A DNA stretch of 64,000 nucleotides from Rhytidiadelphus loreus (GCA_947034895.1 OX344762.1:1056501-1120500); one strand, 5' to 3'; shown: positions 9,297-20,585, numbered from the stretch's first letter. The notes: generated by a model from the letters alone, not told the origin. Made by a program: numbers and translations.

Positions 9297-12200
9297 TCAA
9301 TCATGAAATATCGTAGGGATCTGACGATGGAGGGGAGTGTACCTGACCGAACTCCAGGGTTCCGGCGTCCTCATCCAAATTTCCCCGTAGTCGACAGTCT
9401 CGTCGTCGTCGTCCGGGGGATTTTCAAACTCTATCTCCACCTCCGGTACTCGTGGCTCAGGTGGAGGGGGGATGGGATCTGGAACAACGTCACCCACTTC
9501 CTGTGTCTCCGGGACCGACTCCGCTTGCACCTCCAATGCAGGCGGCTGGCTCAAATTATCCTCGCCCCGAGGATAATCCAGAGCACTATCAGCTCCCTCT
9601 GTTCCAGTTCCAAGGGGAGCTCTCTCTTCCTGGATCTGTTGATCTGTTCTATCAACTGGAAGATTGGACACCTGCTCTTGTTCCAATGGAGGCGGAGAAG
9701 GGAGAACAATATCGTCTTGGGCAGGTGGGAGAGGATCATCTTCGACTCGAGGATAATCCTCCTCGGCGGTCTGCTGACTTGTGGCTTCTGATGCACCACC
9801 AGCGTCATGGGCATCAGGATGAGAGGCAGAGGGGTCTTGCGATCGCGTTCTCAGAGAAACATTCTCTTCACGCAATTTCTCTAGTTCTTTCTTCAATGCC
9901 TCCTTCTCCGCCAGCTCCTCTTCCCTTCTTCTTGACTGCTCTGCCCTCTTGAAGGCCTTCCTCTCCTCTCTCTGCCTCCAAAAATCCTTGAGCTCCTGCT
10001 TCACAGGACGGAGAGGAACATGAGTTGGGTCTGAAGGCTCCCTGGACTCGGGAGCATGGCCAGGGTGTGCCTTTGCAGGTGCGTTCGGAGAATGGGTGCC
10101 CCGTGATGGACCCGCGCCACCATCATCCGGACCATCATAGTTGAAGTCCTCCATATCGGAATAGGAGTCCTCCACATCGCTGATTATGATGTCCGGTATG
10201 ATCTCCTCCAAGGGCTTCTTTCCGATCTTCTTTTTCCTCCGCATATCCGCTCCGGAGTCTTGGATTCCTTTGGAGGCGGATTCGAGGCCCTTGTCCTGTA
10301 CGTGGGATTCTTCCACATTTCCTCCTCGAACAATATTTGTATTTGTTCCGTATTCATTGATGCCGAGGTTGGAAGCACCCTCGTCACCAGGAAAATCCCG
10401 ATCCGCCCTTGACACACCCGCATTTCCATCAATTGAGGGTGTGGACTCCGAGTCCACATCTGGAGTTTGAAGGTTACGAGGTCGCTCATAACCTGGAAGA
10501 TATGGCGAGTTTTCATGGCAGAAATCGTTGATGTCTAATTTACTGCCATACTTCGCCATTTCTCGAAGTTTTTGGGATGCATGCCGGTCAGTAAGGCCAT
10601 AATAATAGAGACCATACATCTGTAGAAGAAAAAGCAGTTGTTAATACTCATTCTCAACCCCTCATTTTGCACATCATACAACAGACAAGGATATCTTCGA
10701 GCCGAAGATAACTGACAATACGACAATTTATCTTCAAGCCGAAGATAAAGGCGAAACATAGAGTCTCACCTTGGCAGCAATCATAAACTTTGAGCCAGTG
10801 TAAATGCCGATGACGTTTTCTCCAGTCATGGCAAAACTCTGGAGAATGTCAATATAGAATTCCATCCTAAGCTCACTCGCATGGATTCTATATTTCGCCT
10901 CGGTATTCTTCTGAAAATCCGTGTAGTAAGGAATGTCATCTGTGGCATAGACCTTCTTCACTACATCCTTATATCTTGGCTCCCCGTCATCCCATTTCTT
11001 CATTACAAATAGGAGCTTCACCGGGGGCGCCAACGCACGGTTGGTCGAGTTGTCCATCCTCTCGGCCTTACTTGGTAGGTAGGTGGACATCTTGACCTCG
11101 TACCCTGTCATCTTCGACGCCACAAATTTCTTTGCCGCGTCGATGTCATATGAATTCCCCAGAATCCATAACCAAACATCAGGAGTAGACAACACCGGCC
11201 TCAGGTGATCTGTCAGAAAATTCAGCAATGGCAAGCACAGCGGACTGTCACCGAATCCTGGATTTGGTCTAGGGAGGATTCAAAAATCTATGACGGCGAC
11301 ACGAAGGTCTCTCATGACGTAGGGCCACACGTGGATGGTCACAAGAGCTTGGGGATAGCATTGGTGACCCCGAATGAACACATCCCCTCCCACTGGCTCC
11401 ACCCGCTTCTTCATTTTCAAGAAGGTCTTGAACATGTTATAGACCATCGACAATTTTGGGTTGTCCTTGTAGTCTATTGCTGTCTTCTTCTTCGCCTCGT
11501 TGGTGAGGCGCTTAACGAAGAACTGGTTGGGAGGGGCGGTGAGGAGGAAATCCCACGTTGCCGAGGAAAACATGTTGTCGCGCTTCCATTGCTTCCACGC
11601 CACGTCAATGACTTCCCCATGTCTGTCCTTGAATTTCAAGGACTTATCGAGGGCCATGAATTCCTCCATGATGACTTTCTTTCGCTTCCTCCTCTCTACC
11701 CAGTGCTCGGCTTTATAATTGTCCTCGCACAATATCTTTGAAGCGCCCACTGAGACCTTCGGGTAGTCCCGTGTGCGACCTTCTGTTCTCCCAAGCAGAT
11801 GGAGGACGTAATCCTTCAGATCAATGTCTGTGAAGTGTCCCATGTGCTTGAAAAATTCCCTCTTCAATGAGAAATTCTTCTCGTTGAAGGTCTTTGCGCT
11901 TTTGAATGGTTTGCGCGTCACAGGATCAATCAGTGATCCTTCTATGTGTTTTTGGAGGAACTCCTCCCACATCTGGTAAGTCTCATCGGCCAAGGTAATA
12001 ATTTGGATTTCATTCTTGACATCCGATGCGAGCTTCACCTGGGCTCCCTCCTTGTCCGGATTGATGCTGCCATATCGGATCATGACAGCGTCGACAAAAT
12101 CCTGTCGAGACGAATATTCAATGAAGTAAGCTCAATACTCAATGCATACATTCTTCTGACCATTATCCTCGACCCGAGGATAGTTGAGACAGAGATCACA

Positions 12201-13730
12201 GAACATGAAATTACAGATAACAAACCCTGTAGAGGCAGTACATTGAAATAACTAGATCATGAACATATACATTTTATCTTCGCCACGAAGATAAAATGGA
12301 CCTACCTTGTATGCTGCAAGGTTGAAGACAGCCTTATTCCGCCTCACCAATCCCTCATTCTCGATGTTGGTAGGCCGCTTGAACTCCTTCCAAACCTGCC
12401 TACATGCGGAAATTTGGTTCCCCCACGTTGGCTGACTGTGAACGAGGTGATTGGAGGCATTGCACCATTTTGAAATAGCTGTGAGCTGTTTCGGGTCTCT
12501 AGTCCAGACGATTATAGCCTCCCACGTCTGCAACTCGATCTTCCGAGTCTCACAGTATCCTCCTTGTTGTAGCATTTTGGCTGCAGTGACACTGTGCTGG
12601 CCATTGATGATGAAGAAGCCTCCGGTCTTGATGGAATCCCAATCCTTCGGACGCTCCTTCAGAAGTTTCTTATTGGCATCTACAGGTGTCAAGCAAAGCT
12701 TTTGTCTTTGCTGCTCTGAGCCGAGATGAACGAGGGTGTCTTTCATCTCAAACACCATTCTCATTTCTAGCTTCCGGATAATATATCTTTCCTTGGCCAG
12801 GAAGCATTGTTTGATGTCTACGGTGAAGATCTGGGGATGAAAAATGAAGCACTTGCCATTTTCCTTCCAAAAATCTGATTGATATGCTCCAGCCACTTCA
12901 TGTTTTTCGATTGCTTTCTTATCTGATGGCTTCCGTGGATTCACATTTGTGAGAATAGAGCCTGAACTGCCAGCGGTTGCTGGACGAGTGTCCGTTACAG
13001 ATTTCCTCCGTTTGTCACTCGGCTCGCCGGTACTGGTGTCCGGAGTCTTTCTCTTCTGGGCCTGAGCGCGAGCGGTCCCTCTCCCACTTCCTCTACTCCC
13101 TGTTCGGCCACGCACTCCTGACGCTGATTTGATCTCAGCCGCAGTTTCCTGCCTTTGATGACCACGACCGTGACTCGCTCGGGCAGGTCCTTTTTGGACA
13201 TGTTCCTTGGCGTGCTCAGTGAGCTTATGGAACATGTACCCAATTTTCCTCGCCATGGCCCTGGCGTTCCTTCTGACCCAGGGGTGGTACCTTGAAATGA
13301 AGTCTTCAGCCAAGGTATCATGGTTTGCCAAGTGCAAGTCGGCGATGAGGTTGTCGAAGTTGAACACTCCTACAGTGCCATCCTCATGGCAGACAATGGA
13401 ATGCGTATGCTTTGTTTCCCTCCCCGTGTTGTCGTACCCTTGTAGTGTGATGACTAGGTACTTGTCTTGGTGATTCTCTACGAGAGCGACCTTCTCACTG
13501 AGGTTCCAATTTACGTAAATCCCACTGTCTTTTACTCGGTGACGTAGGTAGATGTAATCCTTCGACTGGTTGACACCGAATGTCCAAGAGTCGACAACGG
13601 CTTTGAATTGCCAGAGCTTGTCGTAGAGCTCTGGCATCTCCGTTATGAAGGGCTCCTCATCCACCCACTTGCTAAATGGCTCCAGAAACGGTAGTGTAGC
13701 TGAGTAATCGTACTCAGAGTCCGTAGACAT
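9297..13730 (-). CDS. ParB-like domain joined to degenerate DNA-methyltransferase-like fold
   Basis: Three exons fit one frame: 13730-12306 (475 codons, ATG start MSTDSEYDYS), 12101-10770 and 10619-9297, with introns of 204 and 150 nt, both AAG followed by GT and ending CAG, both phase 0. Exon 1 has a basic, disordered middle with a nuclear-signal-like KRKTPD..DKRRK and then a ParB/sulfiredoxin-like segment ending in NGQHSVTAAK (about residue 376), the counterpart of the ParB GxHR box. Exon 2 ends in a methyltransferase-like region. DLRVAVIDF sits where motif IV (DPPY) is expected, and NVIGIYTGSKFMIAAK, continued across the intron into YGLYYYGLTDR, matches the motif I pattern FxGSGTTxxAAxxxGRxxxGIE of beta-class N4/N6 enzymes. 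Exon 3 is acidic/Pro-rich with a coiled coil (about KALKKELEKLREEN). An in-frame TGA at 11280-11282 falls exactly at the motif IV position, so this copy is probably inactive. ParB-methylase association is known from prokaryotic mobile elements; the methyltransferase assignment here is by eye. Confidence 0.6.
9555..9577. repeat. Element palindrome inside coding exon
   Basis: ATTATCCTCG, CCC, CGAGGATAAT: a perfect 10-bp-arm palindrome within exon 3 of the ParB-like gene. It is read in frame as DYPRGEDN. Confidence 0.85.
9735..9758. repeat. Second element palindrome inside coding exon
   Basis: ATCTTCGACTCGAGGAT with further flanking matches, read in frame as DYPRVEDD. The left half has the T form and the right half the G form, giving one mismatch that would be G-U in RNA. 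Confidence 0.75.
10692..10749. repeat. Two palindromes within the 150-nt intron
   Basis: TATCTTCGAGCCGAAGATA at 10692-10710 and TTTATCTTCAAGCCGAAGATAAA-type sequence at 10727-10749, 17 bp apart, both inside intron 2 of the ParB-like gene. The second lies about 20 nt from the 5' splice site. Confidence 0.85.
12162..12297. repeat. Two palindromes within the 204-nt intron
   Basis: ATTATCCTCGACCCGAGGAT at 12162-12184 and a perfect 12-bp-arm copy (ATTTTATCTTCG, CCA, CGAAGATAAAAT) at 12271-12297. The second begins about 9 nt downstream of the intron's 5' splice site. Confidence 0.85.
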
Positions 13731-13785
13731 GTTGGTATAAATCTGTACATAGCAAATCGTGAAAATCAGAGTTGTAATTTGATTT

Positions 13786-13943
13786 TTATCTTCGCCTCGA
13801 AGATAACAAACGAAAAATGTTGTGACTAATGTAATCTGACTAAATAATACCGTCCTGGGCTTCAAATCGTATAAAACAATTATCAACATATGGAATTTAT
13901 TTGTATGTCAATGCTACGGTTCAGTATCTTCGGGTCGAAGATA
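13786..13943. repeat. Two palindromes in the 5' leader of the ParB-like gene
   Basis: TTATCTTCG, CCT, CGAAGATAA at 13786-13806 and TATCTTCGGGTCGAAGATA at 13925-13943. They lie upstream of the ATG at 13730; a plausible acceptor (CTATGTACAG) at about 13748 suggests the first is in a 5' UTR intron. Confidence 0.8.
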
Positions 13944-14123
13944 ATATTGTACGTTCTCTTATTCTATTTTAATTACATTGTTGCTTTTATACTCTAGAGG
14001 GGTATAACTGTTGCTTATTCTAATTTCATTATATTATATTCGTATTCTAATTTCATTATATTATTTTCGTTGCTTATAGTTTTTTATTTTAATTAAAATT
14101 ATTTTGTATTATTTTTTTGGTTG

Positions 14124-14558
14124 ACAATTATCCTCGAGCCGAGGATAATTGTTTTTTATTTAAATTACTTTTTGTTTTCAACAATTATCCTCGGGACGAG
14201 GATAATTGTTTTAATTTTATTATATTTTTTTGGACAATTATCCTCGAGCCGAGGATGATTGTTTTCTAATTAATATATTTTTGTGTTTGTTTGTTTGTTT
14301 GACAATTATCCTCGGCCCGAGGATAATTTTTTATTTTTCTTTTCTTTTCTTTTTTGCATGCTTGTTAGTTAGTTATCCTCGAGCCGAGGATAATTGTTTC
14401 TTTTTTTGAAATGATGGGTGTTTTTTTGTGCTTTTACTTTTTAGCTGAGTATAATTGTTAGTCTTGCTGTGTTTTTCATTACACCTGTGGGTTCTTAGCT
14501 TTTATAGACTACAGTTTATCTTAGACTCGATGATCATTATCTTCGGACCGAGGATAAT
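14124..14558. repeat. Palindrome array upstream of the ParB-like gene
   Basis: Six palindromes at 14124-14152, 14181-14209, 14234-14262, 14303-14328, 14372-14397 and 14536-14558, spaced roughly 55-70 bp apart except the last. The consensus is ACAATTATCCTCG, three bases, CGAGGATAATTGT, and spacer bases vary (AGC, GGA, GCC, GAC). The intervening DNA is unrelated T-rich sequence, so only the palindrome is conserved. Position upstream of a minus-strand gene suggests a protein-binding or regulatory array. Confidence 0.9.
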
Positions 14559-15232
14559 TTTTGTTGGTAACTCAGTAATAACTGATGATAATTTTGACGA
14601 AAACCCTAAATGTAATACTAATCATCTAGGCACGCGTAGAATACAGACATAGAATTTAGTGAACATTCAATTAATACATGCAATAAACAAAATTGAAATC
14701 ACGCAATGAATGCAAAAGCAAGGGTGGAAACAACAGAATACTACAACTGAAGACTTGGTCACCTGCAAATTATATTGTTTGCACACTTCCTGCAGTAGAT
14801 TCTAAAATGTAATAGAATTTCTACACACTCTAATGTTCAATGAATACTGCACACACCCTAAACCCTAATCCACAAACAAATGAAACAAATGATCAAAAAA
14901 TTCAAACCCAAACTCTAAAACCGAGGCTGGTAGCACTTGCATTCACATTGCAAGAAGGTGAAGAATTCATGAATACATAACAACTGAAATTTCACACTGA
15001 ACATGCACAATGAATGAATGAGTAACTACAACCAAAATTCAAGAACCTTAATTCAGATTCAAGAACCTTGCCCTGAATTCTAGAACCACAACACTAGAAA
15101 ACAGAAACAGTCACAAAGGTTGAAAACAAAGTACAACAATTTCAAATTGAATAAACACATCAAAGTACATAACTCTTCTTACCAAAAATCAAGTGCTCAG
15201 ATTCCCCTAAACCCTGCCTGAAACAGCAGCCA
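14559..15232. other. AT-rich spacer, no gene seen
   Basis: No convincing coding frame. A- and C-rich DNA contains scattered AACCCTAA-like words (for example near 14860), hinting at more telomere-like decay. Nothing else is supported. Confidence 0.4.
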
Positions 15233-15239
15233 ATGTCAC

Positions 15240-15545
15240 TCCTTCACCTCCTCTTGCTTCAGCTCCCGCGCCTCCCGCGCCTCCTCTTGCACCTGCCTAC
15301 GCTGCACGCGCTGCACCTCCCGCGCCTCCCGCGTTGCGCCTCCCGTGCCTCCCGCGCTGCACCTCCCGCGCCTCCCGCCGCTGCCCCTCACGCGCTGCGC
15401 CTCCTTGCGCCTCTCGCGCCTCCCGCGCTGCACGCGCTGCGCCTCCTTGCGCCTCCCGCGCCTCCCGCCCCTCCATGCGCTGCGCCTCCTTGCGCCTCCC
15501 GCGCCTCACCTCCTGCGCCTCACGCGCTTCACCTCCCGTCCCGCA
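15240..15545. repeat. GC-rich minisatellite of GCGCCTCC-type units
   Basis: Imperfect short repeats built from CTCCCGCGCCTCC, CTGCACGCG and CTCCTTGCGCC run for about 300 bp. This is an island of very high G+C in a roughly 30% G+C neighbourhood. The Arg/Ala/Pro/Leu-rich open frames across it, on both strands, are a consequence of the repeat and I do not count them as genes. Confidence 0.8.
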
Positions 15546-15729
15546 CCTCAAGTTGCATCAGTTCCGCCACTGAAGCTCCCAACACTGCAAGCAACACACG
15601 GAAGAAGACTACAACCGCCCTGGAAACCCGCGCTGGAGAGATTGCGCTGCAAACGCTGAACCCTGAACCCTCGCGCTGCAGAATGATGGTAAACCCTCGC
15701 GCCGGAGAGATGACCGCCCGAGCCTGCGA

Positions 15730-16000
15730 CCGAGCCCGAGCCTTCGACCGCCCGAACCTGCACCGAACCTACGACCGAACCTACGTTCCCGAACCGGCAA
15801 CCTCCCGAACCTACGTTCAAGAGTCTACGAACTCCCGAACCTACATTCATTAGTCTGCAAACTCCCAAACCTATGTTTCCAAGTCTTCAACCTCATAAAT
15901 GTACGTTCCTAAACCTACGTTCATGAGTCTTCGAACTCTCAAACCTGCGTTCCCAAGTCTTTAACCTCCAAAACGTACATTCTTGAGCCTGCTGGCTCCC
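15730..16000. repeat. Degenerate minisatellite of CGAACCTACGTTC units
   Basis: Units such as CTCCCGAACCTACGTTCA followed by GAGTCT or AAGTCT recur about every 36-40 bp through 16000, drifting toward CCCTAAACC-like words further right. It continues an open frame from the GC-rich minisatellite, but the repeat explains that. Confidence 0.7.
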
Positions 16001-16199
16001 TAAACCCTATTTCCTCAACCCACAATTCTAAACCCTAAACCTACCATGCCGAGCCTATTGCCTGTCCCAAACCTATTTTGCCAAATGTACATCGCGAAAC
16101 CCTAGTTTTGAGCTTGGGGCCCTCTACACGTAGGTGTCCTTAAGACCTTAAGCCTTAAACGATTGATTGGTTACTGCAGAAATCATCTATTTTGTCCCT

Positions 16200-16790
16200 G
16201 TGAGAATTGTTGGTTTAAATAAATCCTAAAAAATACACATAGGAAGACAAACTATTGTAGATAATCTTCCCTTTCTACATACTTTTTGGACAATGAATAG
16301 TTGCATTTTTGTTCTACATATAAAGATTCTTTGTCATTAATTGACTAGAAAATGGCCTTATAGTCATTATGCTTTAAAGAATGTAAGAGAACTTCATTTC
16401 ACTAAGTTTTTGTAGGTCACAGTTATTCAAAGAGGTGGCATTCAATTTCAAAGAATTGACTATACAACCACAGATTATATTTCATGACATTTGGGCTCTC
16501 TAAATGTTGGTATTTAAAAAAGAAATTAATCCTTGAATTCTAGGTCAATCATCATGGATATCGTTTGTTGTGTCACTAGATGTATTGTTGGCTTAAAAAA
16601 ATGAAAAAGTACTCATTGCACAACAAACTATTGTACATGATCTTTCCTTTCCACACAAATTCTAAAGCATGAATAGTTGCATTTGTGTCCTATATGGCAA
16701 GATTGTTTGTCACTCATTGACAAGGAAATGGCCTTGGTGTCATTGAGGAGTTAAGGAATTTGAAGAGTCCCTCTAATGGGACTAAGAGTT
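16200..16790. repeat. Tandem pair of ~200-bp AT-rich repeats
   Basis: The segment at about 16240-16410 (CAAACTATTGTA, GAATAGTTGCATTT, AAATGGCCTTATAGTCATT) recurs at about 16615-16765 with similar spacing of those words. Both copies are non-coding. Confidence 0.65.
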
Positions 16791-18985
16791 ATTGAACACA
16801 TAAATCAAACAATTGTCAAAGTGTGTATGATATCTTCCACCACCATAATTCATTTGTTTCAAATTTTTTGATTGAATGTAGACTTTCTCTTCATACCACA
16901 AGAATGTGGGAAATACTCCATATCCATTGGGATTTTTCATATGTGCTAATTTAATCAAATTTGAATAGAATTCAATCAATGATATTTCTAAATTGTTTAG
17001 GGTTTCAACACCCTAAATGACCAACGTGTTTTTTGAGCTTTTTGGAATTTACTTTTAATTTCAAATGAATCAAGCATCTTTAGAATTTATGCACCGAAAG
17101 ACAATTTTCAAATTCCATACTCTATTCAAAGCTTACATTACATTTTGGGCATTCCATACACTAAAATTCTATATGTAATACAAAGTATTGTCATTAATAA
17201 AAGAATAATAAATAATAAACTCTTTAATTTTACAATTTGTTTTTTTTAAATTATAAAGAACTTTTACTTTTTAGATACTTCTCTCCCTTAAAGGTCTAAA
17301 CACCATATTTTAAAGATTTAACATTTAAAAAGGTATGGAATAACCACTAATTGGGACAAGAAATAAAATGTAGAAGTTGAAAATTTTTTGAACTTTAAAT
17401 TATGATTCTTCTGTGAATTAATTTGGTGCCAGTTGTTTGGTTCTTTACAACAAAAAATATAAATGAAGTATTCATGTTTTGTAGTTTGAAGAACTATTAT
17501 TTCTCAATTCATGGAATAGGTTTCAGGGTGGAATGGCAAAAAAAATGAAACTTCTACGTTTTTTTCACTCGGTTGTCTTCATTAAAATTCCATGATTGTT
17601 GTGCATTGAGTTTAGTTTTTAAAGTACAAAGTACTCTTGGCTTGTTTTATTAATTAATTCCATTTTAAAAAGATTAAGAATGATTTTGATATAATATTTT
17701 GTTTATTGAAAAGTTTTCATGACACAATTCTAAAAGTACAACACTAAAAATTGTTCATAGTAGTTAAAAAATAGGCCTTTCATTGATACATAACTTACAT
17801 TTTTTGAATAATTATGTGTTTAAATTACACAAGATGTAAAGAATTTCTCAAACTTATAGAATATAGTATTTTCATACAATTTCGAAGTCATAGTATGCAA
17901 TACGTTGTAATACATTCATTTCTAGGAGGTGAAACTCTCATATTAATGATTATAATTTTATGAGACATTGAAGTGGTTCAAGTCTCTAAACCATGATGGA
18001 GTTAATAATAATGATTGTTAGCAAATGAATACAAAATCCATCATTCATTTCAATGTCCTAACAAAGTAGGCCCATTTGAAGCCAATTATTCTTCAAATCA
18101 TAGCTTCAAAATTCGAATGTGATGAAAGTGGACAGGATGACTTCTTAGAACAAAGGTCTTTGAAATTTTTTACTCTTCATATAGTTACCAAGCTTGTAAA
18201 AATAGGGGTCCTACTTTGTATAGTTCAAGTATCCTACTTTCTTTTTGAAATATTGAAACATTTTCTTTTTATTTCTTTTTAATTTTTAAAAGATTTTTTT
18301 AAATATTTTTATAGTACTTCTTTACATTGTTGTGCAAACTTTTGGTTTTCCCCCTTAATCATTCTAAACCCTTAAAAAAACAATTGAACAGAATAATATA
18401 CTATGTTGAAGAATCATTATTCTTTCAAATTTTTTTATCATAATTTAACTCGTACAATATTTTCTGTTTCTGCTCTAGTTGTTCTCATTAAAATTTCAAT
18501 TCTATGAAGTACAACATCAATGGCTTCATTTCTTCTTTCGTTTCCAATGTGCTCCTCTATAAATGCAAATTCCTTAGAATGTGTTAAAACATTCTGGAAA
18601 AGAAACTATTACAAGAACTACATTTTATAGAATTGAATCTTAAAAAATTCACACTTGTACATTATTCTTTGTTCTGAATAATGGAACTCAAAGTTGTGTA
18701 TATTTTTTATGACATTAAATTCGAGATTGTACGGTCATTTAAAAGTCAACAACTTTGGACATCATTTTTTAATTAAAACTAATAATATTCAAAATAGAAA
18801 CTATTATATTTAATCGTGTGCTTTAAGGTAAAAACCCTAAACCCAAAACCTATAAATCTAAATAAGAAACATCCTTAAACTTCTGGATATGGAATTTCAA
18901 AAGCAAATATGAATTGTCAATATAATCCGCAAAATCTTAATGATAAAAATATTGAATTCATGAACATATAATTTACATTTCTTCA
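16790..18985. other. Long AT-rich stretch, no gene seen
   Basis: About 2.2 kb of AT-rich DNA with only short chance ORFs. No conserved motif, splice-consistent exon or strong repeat is visible by eye. Confidence 0.5.
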
Positions 18986-18989
18986 AGAC

Positions 18990-19180
18990 TTTGTTAAAAC
19001 CTTACACCCTACACCCTACACCCTAAACCCTAAACCACATACCCTAAACCCTAAAAACCCTGATCCCTACACCCTAAACCCTATAACCTAAACCTAGAAG
19101 CCTATATCCTAAACCCTGAACCATATACCCTAAACCATAACCCTAAACCCTAAAAACCTTAATCCTTATACCCTAAAGCC
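18990..19180. repeat. Interstitial telomere-like CCCTAAA tract
   Basis: A degenerate run of CCCTAAACC, CCCTACAC and CCCTAAAAA units on the plus strand, matching the Arabidopsis-type plant telomere repeat with many variants. It is internal, flanked by AT-rich DNA on both sides, so it is an interstitial relic rather than an active end. Confidence 0.85.
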
Positions 19181-19194
19181 CTAACTTCATTCCC

Positions 19195-20005
19195 TATTGA
19201 AAGCTTACAATAGGTACAATTTTGATTATAGCCAATGCACATTGGACCCACCATGTGCCAAATTGGTGTGGATACCTCCCCTATACATTCATCTAAATCA
19301 GACTTAAGAATAAACTATTTTAAAAAGAAGGCTGATTGGCGGGTGGTGTATGAATTGCCAAATTTGCCAAACTCTAAATTCCGCTATGCTTTCAAAGAAT
19401 ATTTCCACATTCTCCGGAAAAACGTGATTGCCATGGATTCCACAAAATATAAATTCCCCTATTTAAATCATAAAAAGATCGGCTACGTCATATTCCAATT
19501 CTATTAATGAAAAGCTCCTTCATATTCCACATCGTTGTCATTATGTGGGCGAATCGAATGTCAACGGCCCCCTAATCCGAGCAAGTACTTCTCCCCTACG
19601 TCCAGAAAATCATGAAGAACTCAAAAGCCGTTGAATTTCCCGCTCATTTTCTCCCGCTAGTGTATGCATCGTCTCTCTTCCTTGAGCACCTCATTTCCTC
19701 TCTCGTGTTTTCCAGATTTCCCTCCTCCGCGGCCTCTTGTTTATGTGAGTAGGTGGCTTAGTTTCGCACGGGTTGTCGTAAGTTCCTCTACTTCCCTTCT
19801 TCCCTCTTCACTGAATGCTAGATTCCTGTTCTTGCTCCTCAGTTTTAAGCAAAGGTACATGCAGTATTATTTAGTCCTCCGATTCATCGCGTATTCAGAA
19901 TTCCGGTGTCACGTCTCAAGTGTTGTTCTTCGTATGTTATGTTCGAGAAAGAACAACCGATTTTCACGCCGTAAATATCGGAACTATAAATTTCTCTAAC
20001 ACATA
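19195..20005 (+). promoter_or_regulatory. Probable promoter and leader of the transposase-like gene
   Basis: The DNA becomes richer in G+C and pyrimidines at about 19640-19830 (CTCTCTTCCTTGAGC, CTTCCCTCTTCAC), as in plant 5' UTRs. A donor-like TATGTGAGTAGG lies near 19744. It precedes the palindrome array and the plus-strand gene at 20.9 kb. The open frame at 19664-19999 shows no protein family. Transcription start is not defined. Confidence 0.35.
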
Positions 20006-20445
20006 CGTGCATGGAGGTTATCTTCGGTTCGAGGATAATCCTAAACATGCATGGAGGTTATCTTCGGTTCGAGGATAATCCGAAACATGCATGGAGGTTA
20101 TCTTCGGTTCGAGGATAATCCGAAACATGCATGGAGGTTATCTTCGGTTCGAGGATAATCTGAAACATGCATGGAGGTTATCTTCGGTTCGAGGATAATC
20201 CGAAACATGCATGGAGGATATCCTCGGTCCGAGGATAATCACACACATGCATGGAAGTTATCCTCGGTCCGAGGATAATCACGGATAGGATGGAGGTTAT
20301 CCTCGGTTCGAGGATAGTCACGGACATGTTGGAGATTATCCACGGCTCGAGGATAATCACAGACATGCATAGAGGTTATCGTAGACTAGAGAATAATCAC
20401 ACACTTGTATGGAGGTTATCCTCGAGCCGAGGATAATCGCCCAAA
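20006..20445. repeat. 40-bp tandem array of the element palindrome (about 11 copies)
   Basis: Units of 40 bp, each CATGCATGGAGG followed by TTATCTTCG GTT CGAGGATAATC, begin near 20006, 20046, 20086, 20126, 20166, 20206 and so on. The first five are almost identical, then variants increase and spacer and flank drift. In the early units the left arm has TCTTCG and the right arm CGAGGA (a T/G mismatch); from about 20220 both arms have the CCTCG/CGAGG form. The array lies 0.5-0.9 kb upstream of the DUF7869-like coding region, mirroring the array at 14.1-14.6 kb upstream of the divergent ParB-like gene. Confidence 0.9.
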
Positions 20446-20585
20446 TGCATAGAATGTAAATAATAACCATAGACAAAGAAAGACATTCACTGACATTCGA
20501 GATGATATACAGAGTTTACATACATAATCATTCTGACAGTCTAATGAGGGGGAATGCATAAAATCTCTCAATCTTTGACGTCTGC

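Noticed and set aside
9303..9952. Two plus-strand ORFs of about 165 codons
   Set aside because: They are antisense shadows of exon 3 of the ParB-like gene.
15233..15853. 206-codon ORF and overlapping antisense ORFs
   Set aside because: They are produced by the GC-rich minisatellite, with Arg/Ala/Leu/Pro repeats in every frame and no splice or start support.
20006..20445. CRISPR-like array with regular 40-bp spacing
   Set aside because: The sequence between palindromes is itself repeated (CATGCATGGAGG), not unique spacers, and the genome is eukaryotic. It is a tandem satellite of the palindrome.
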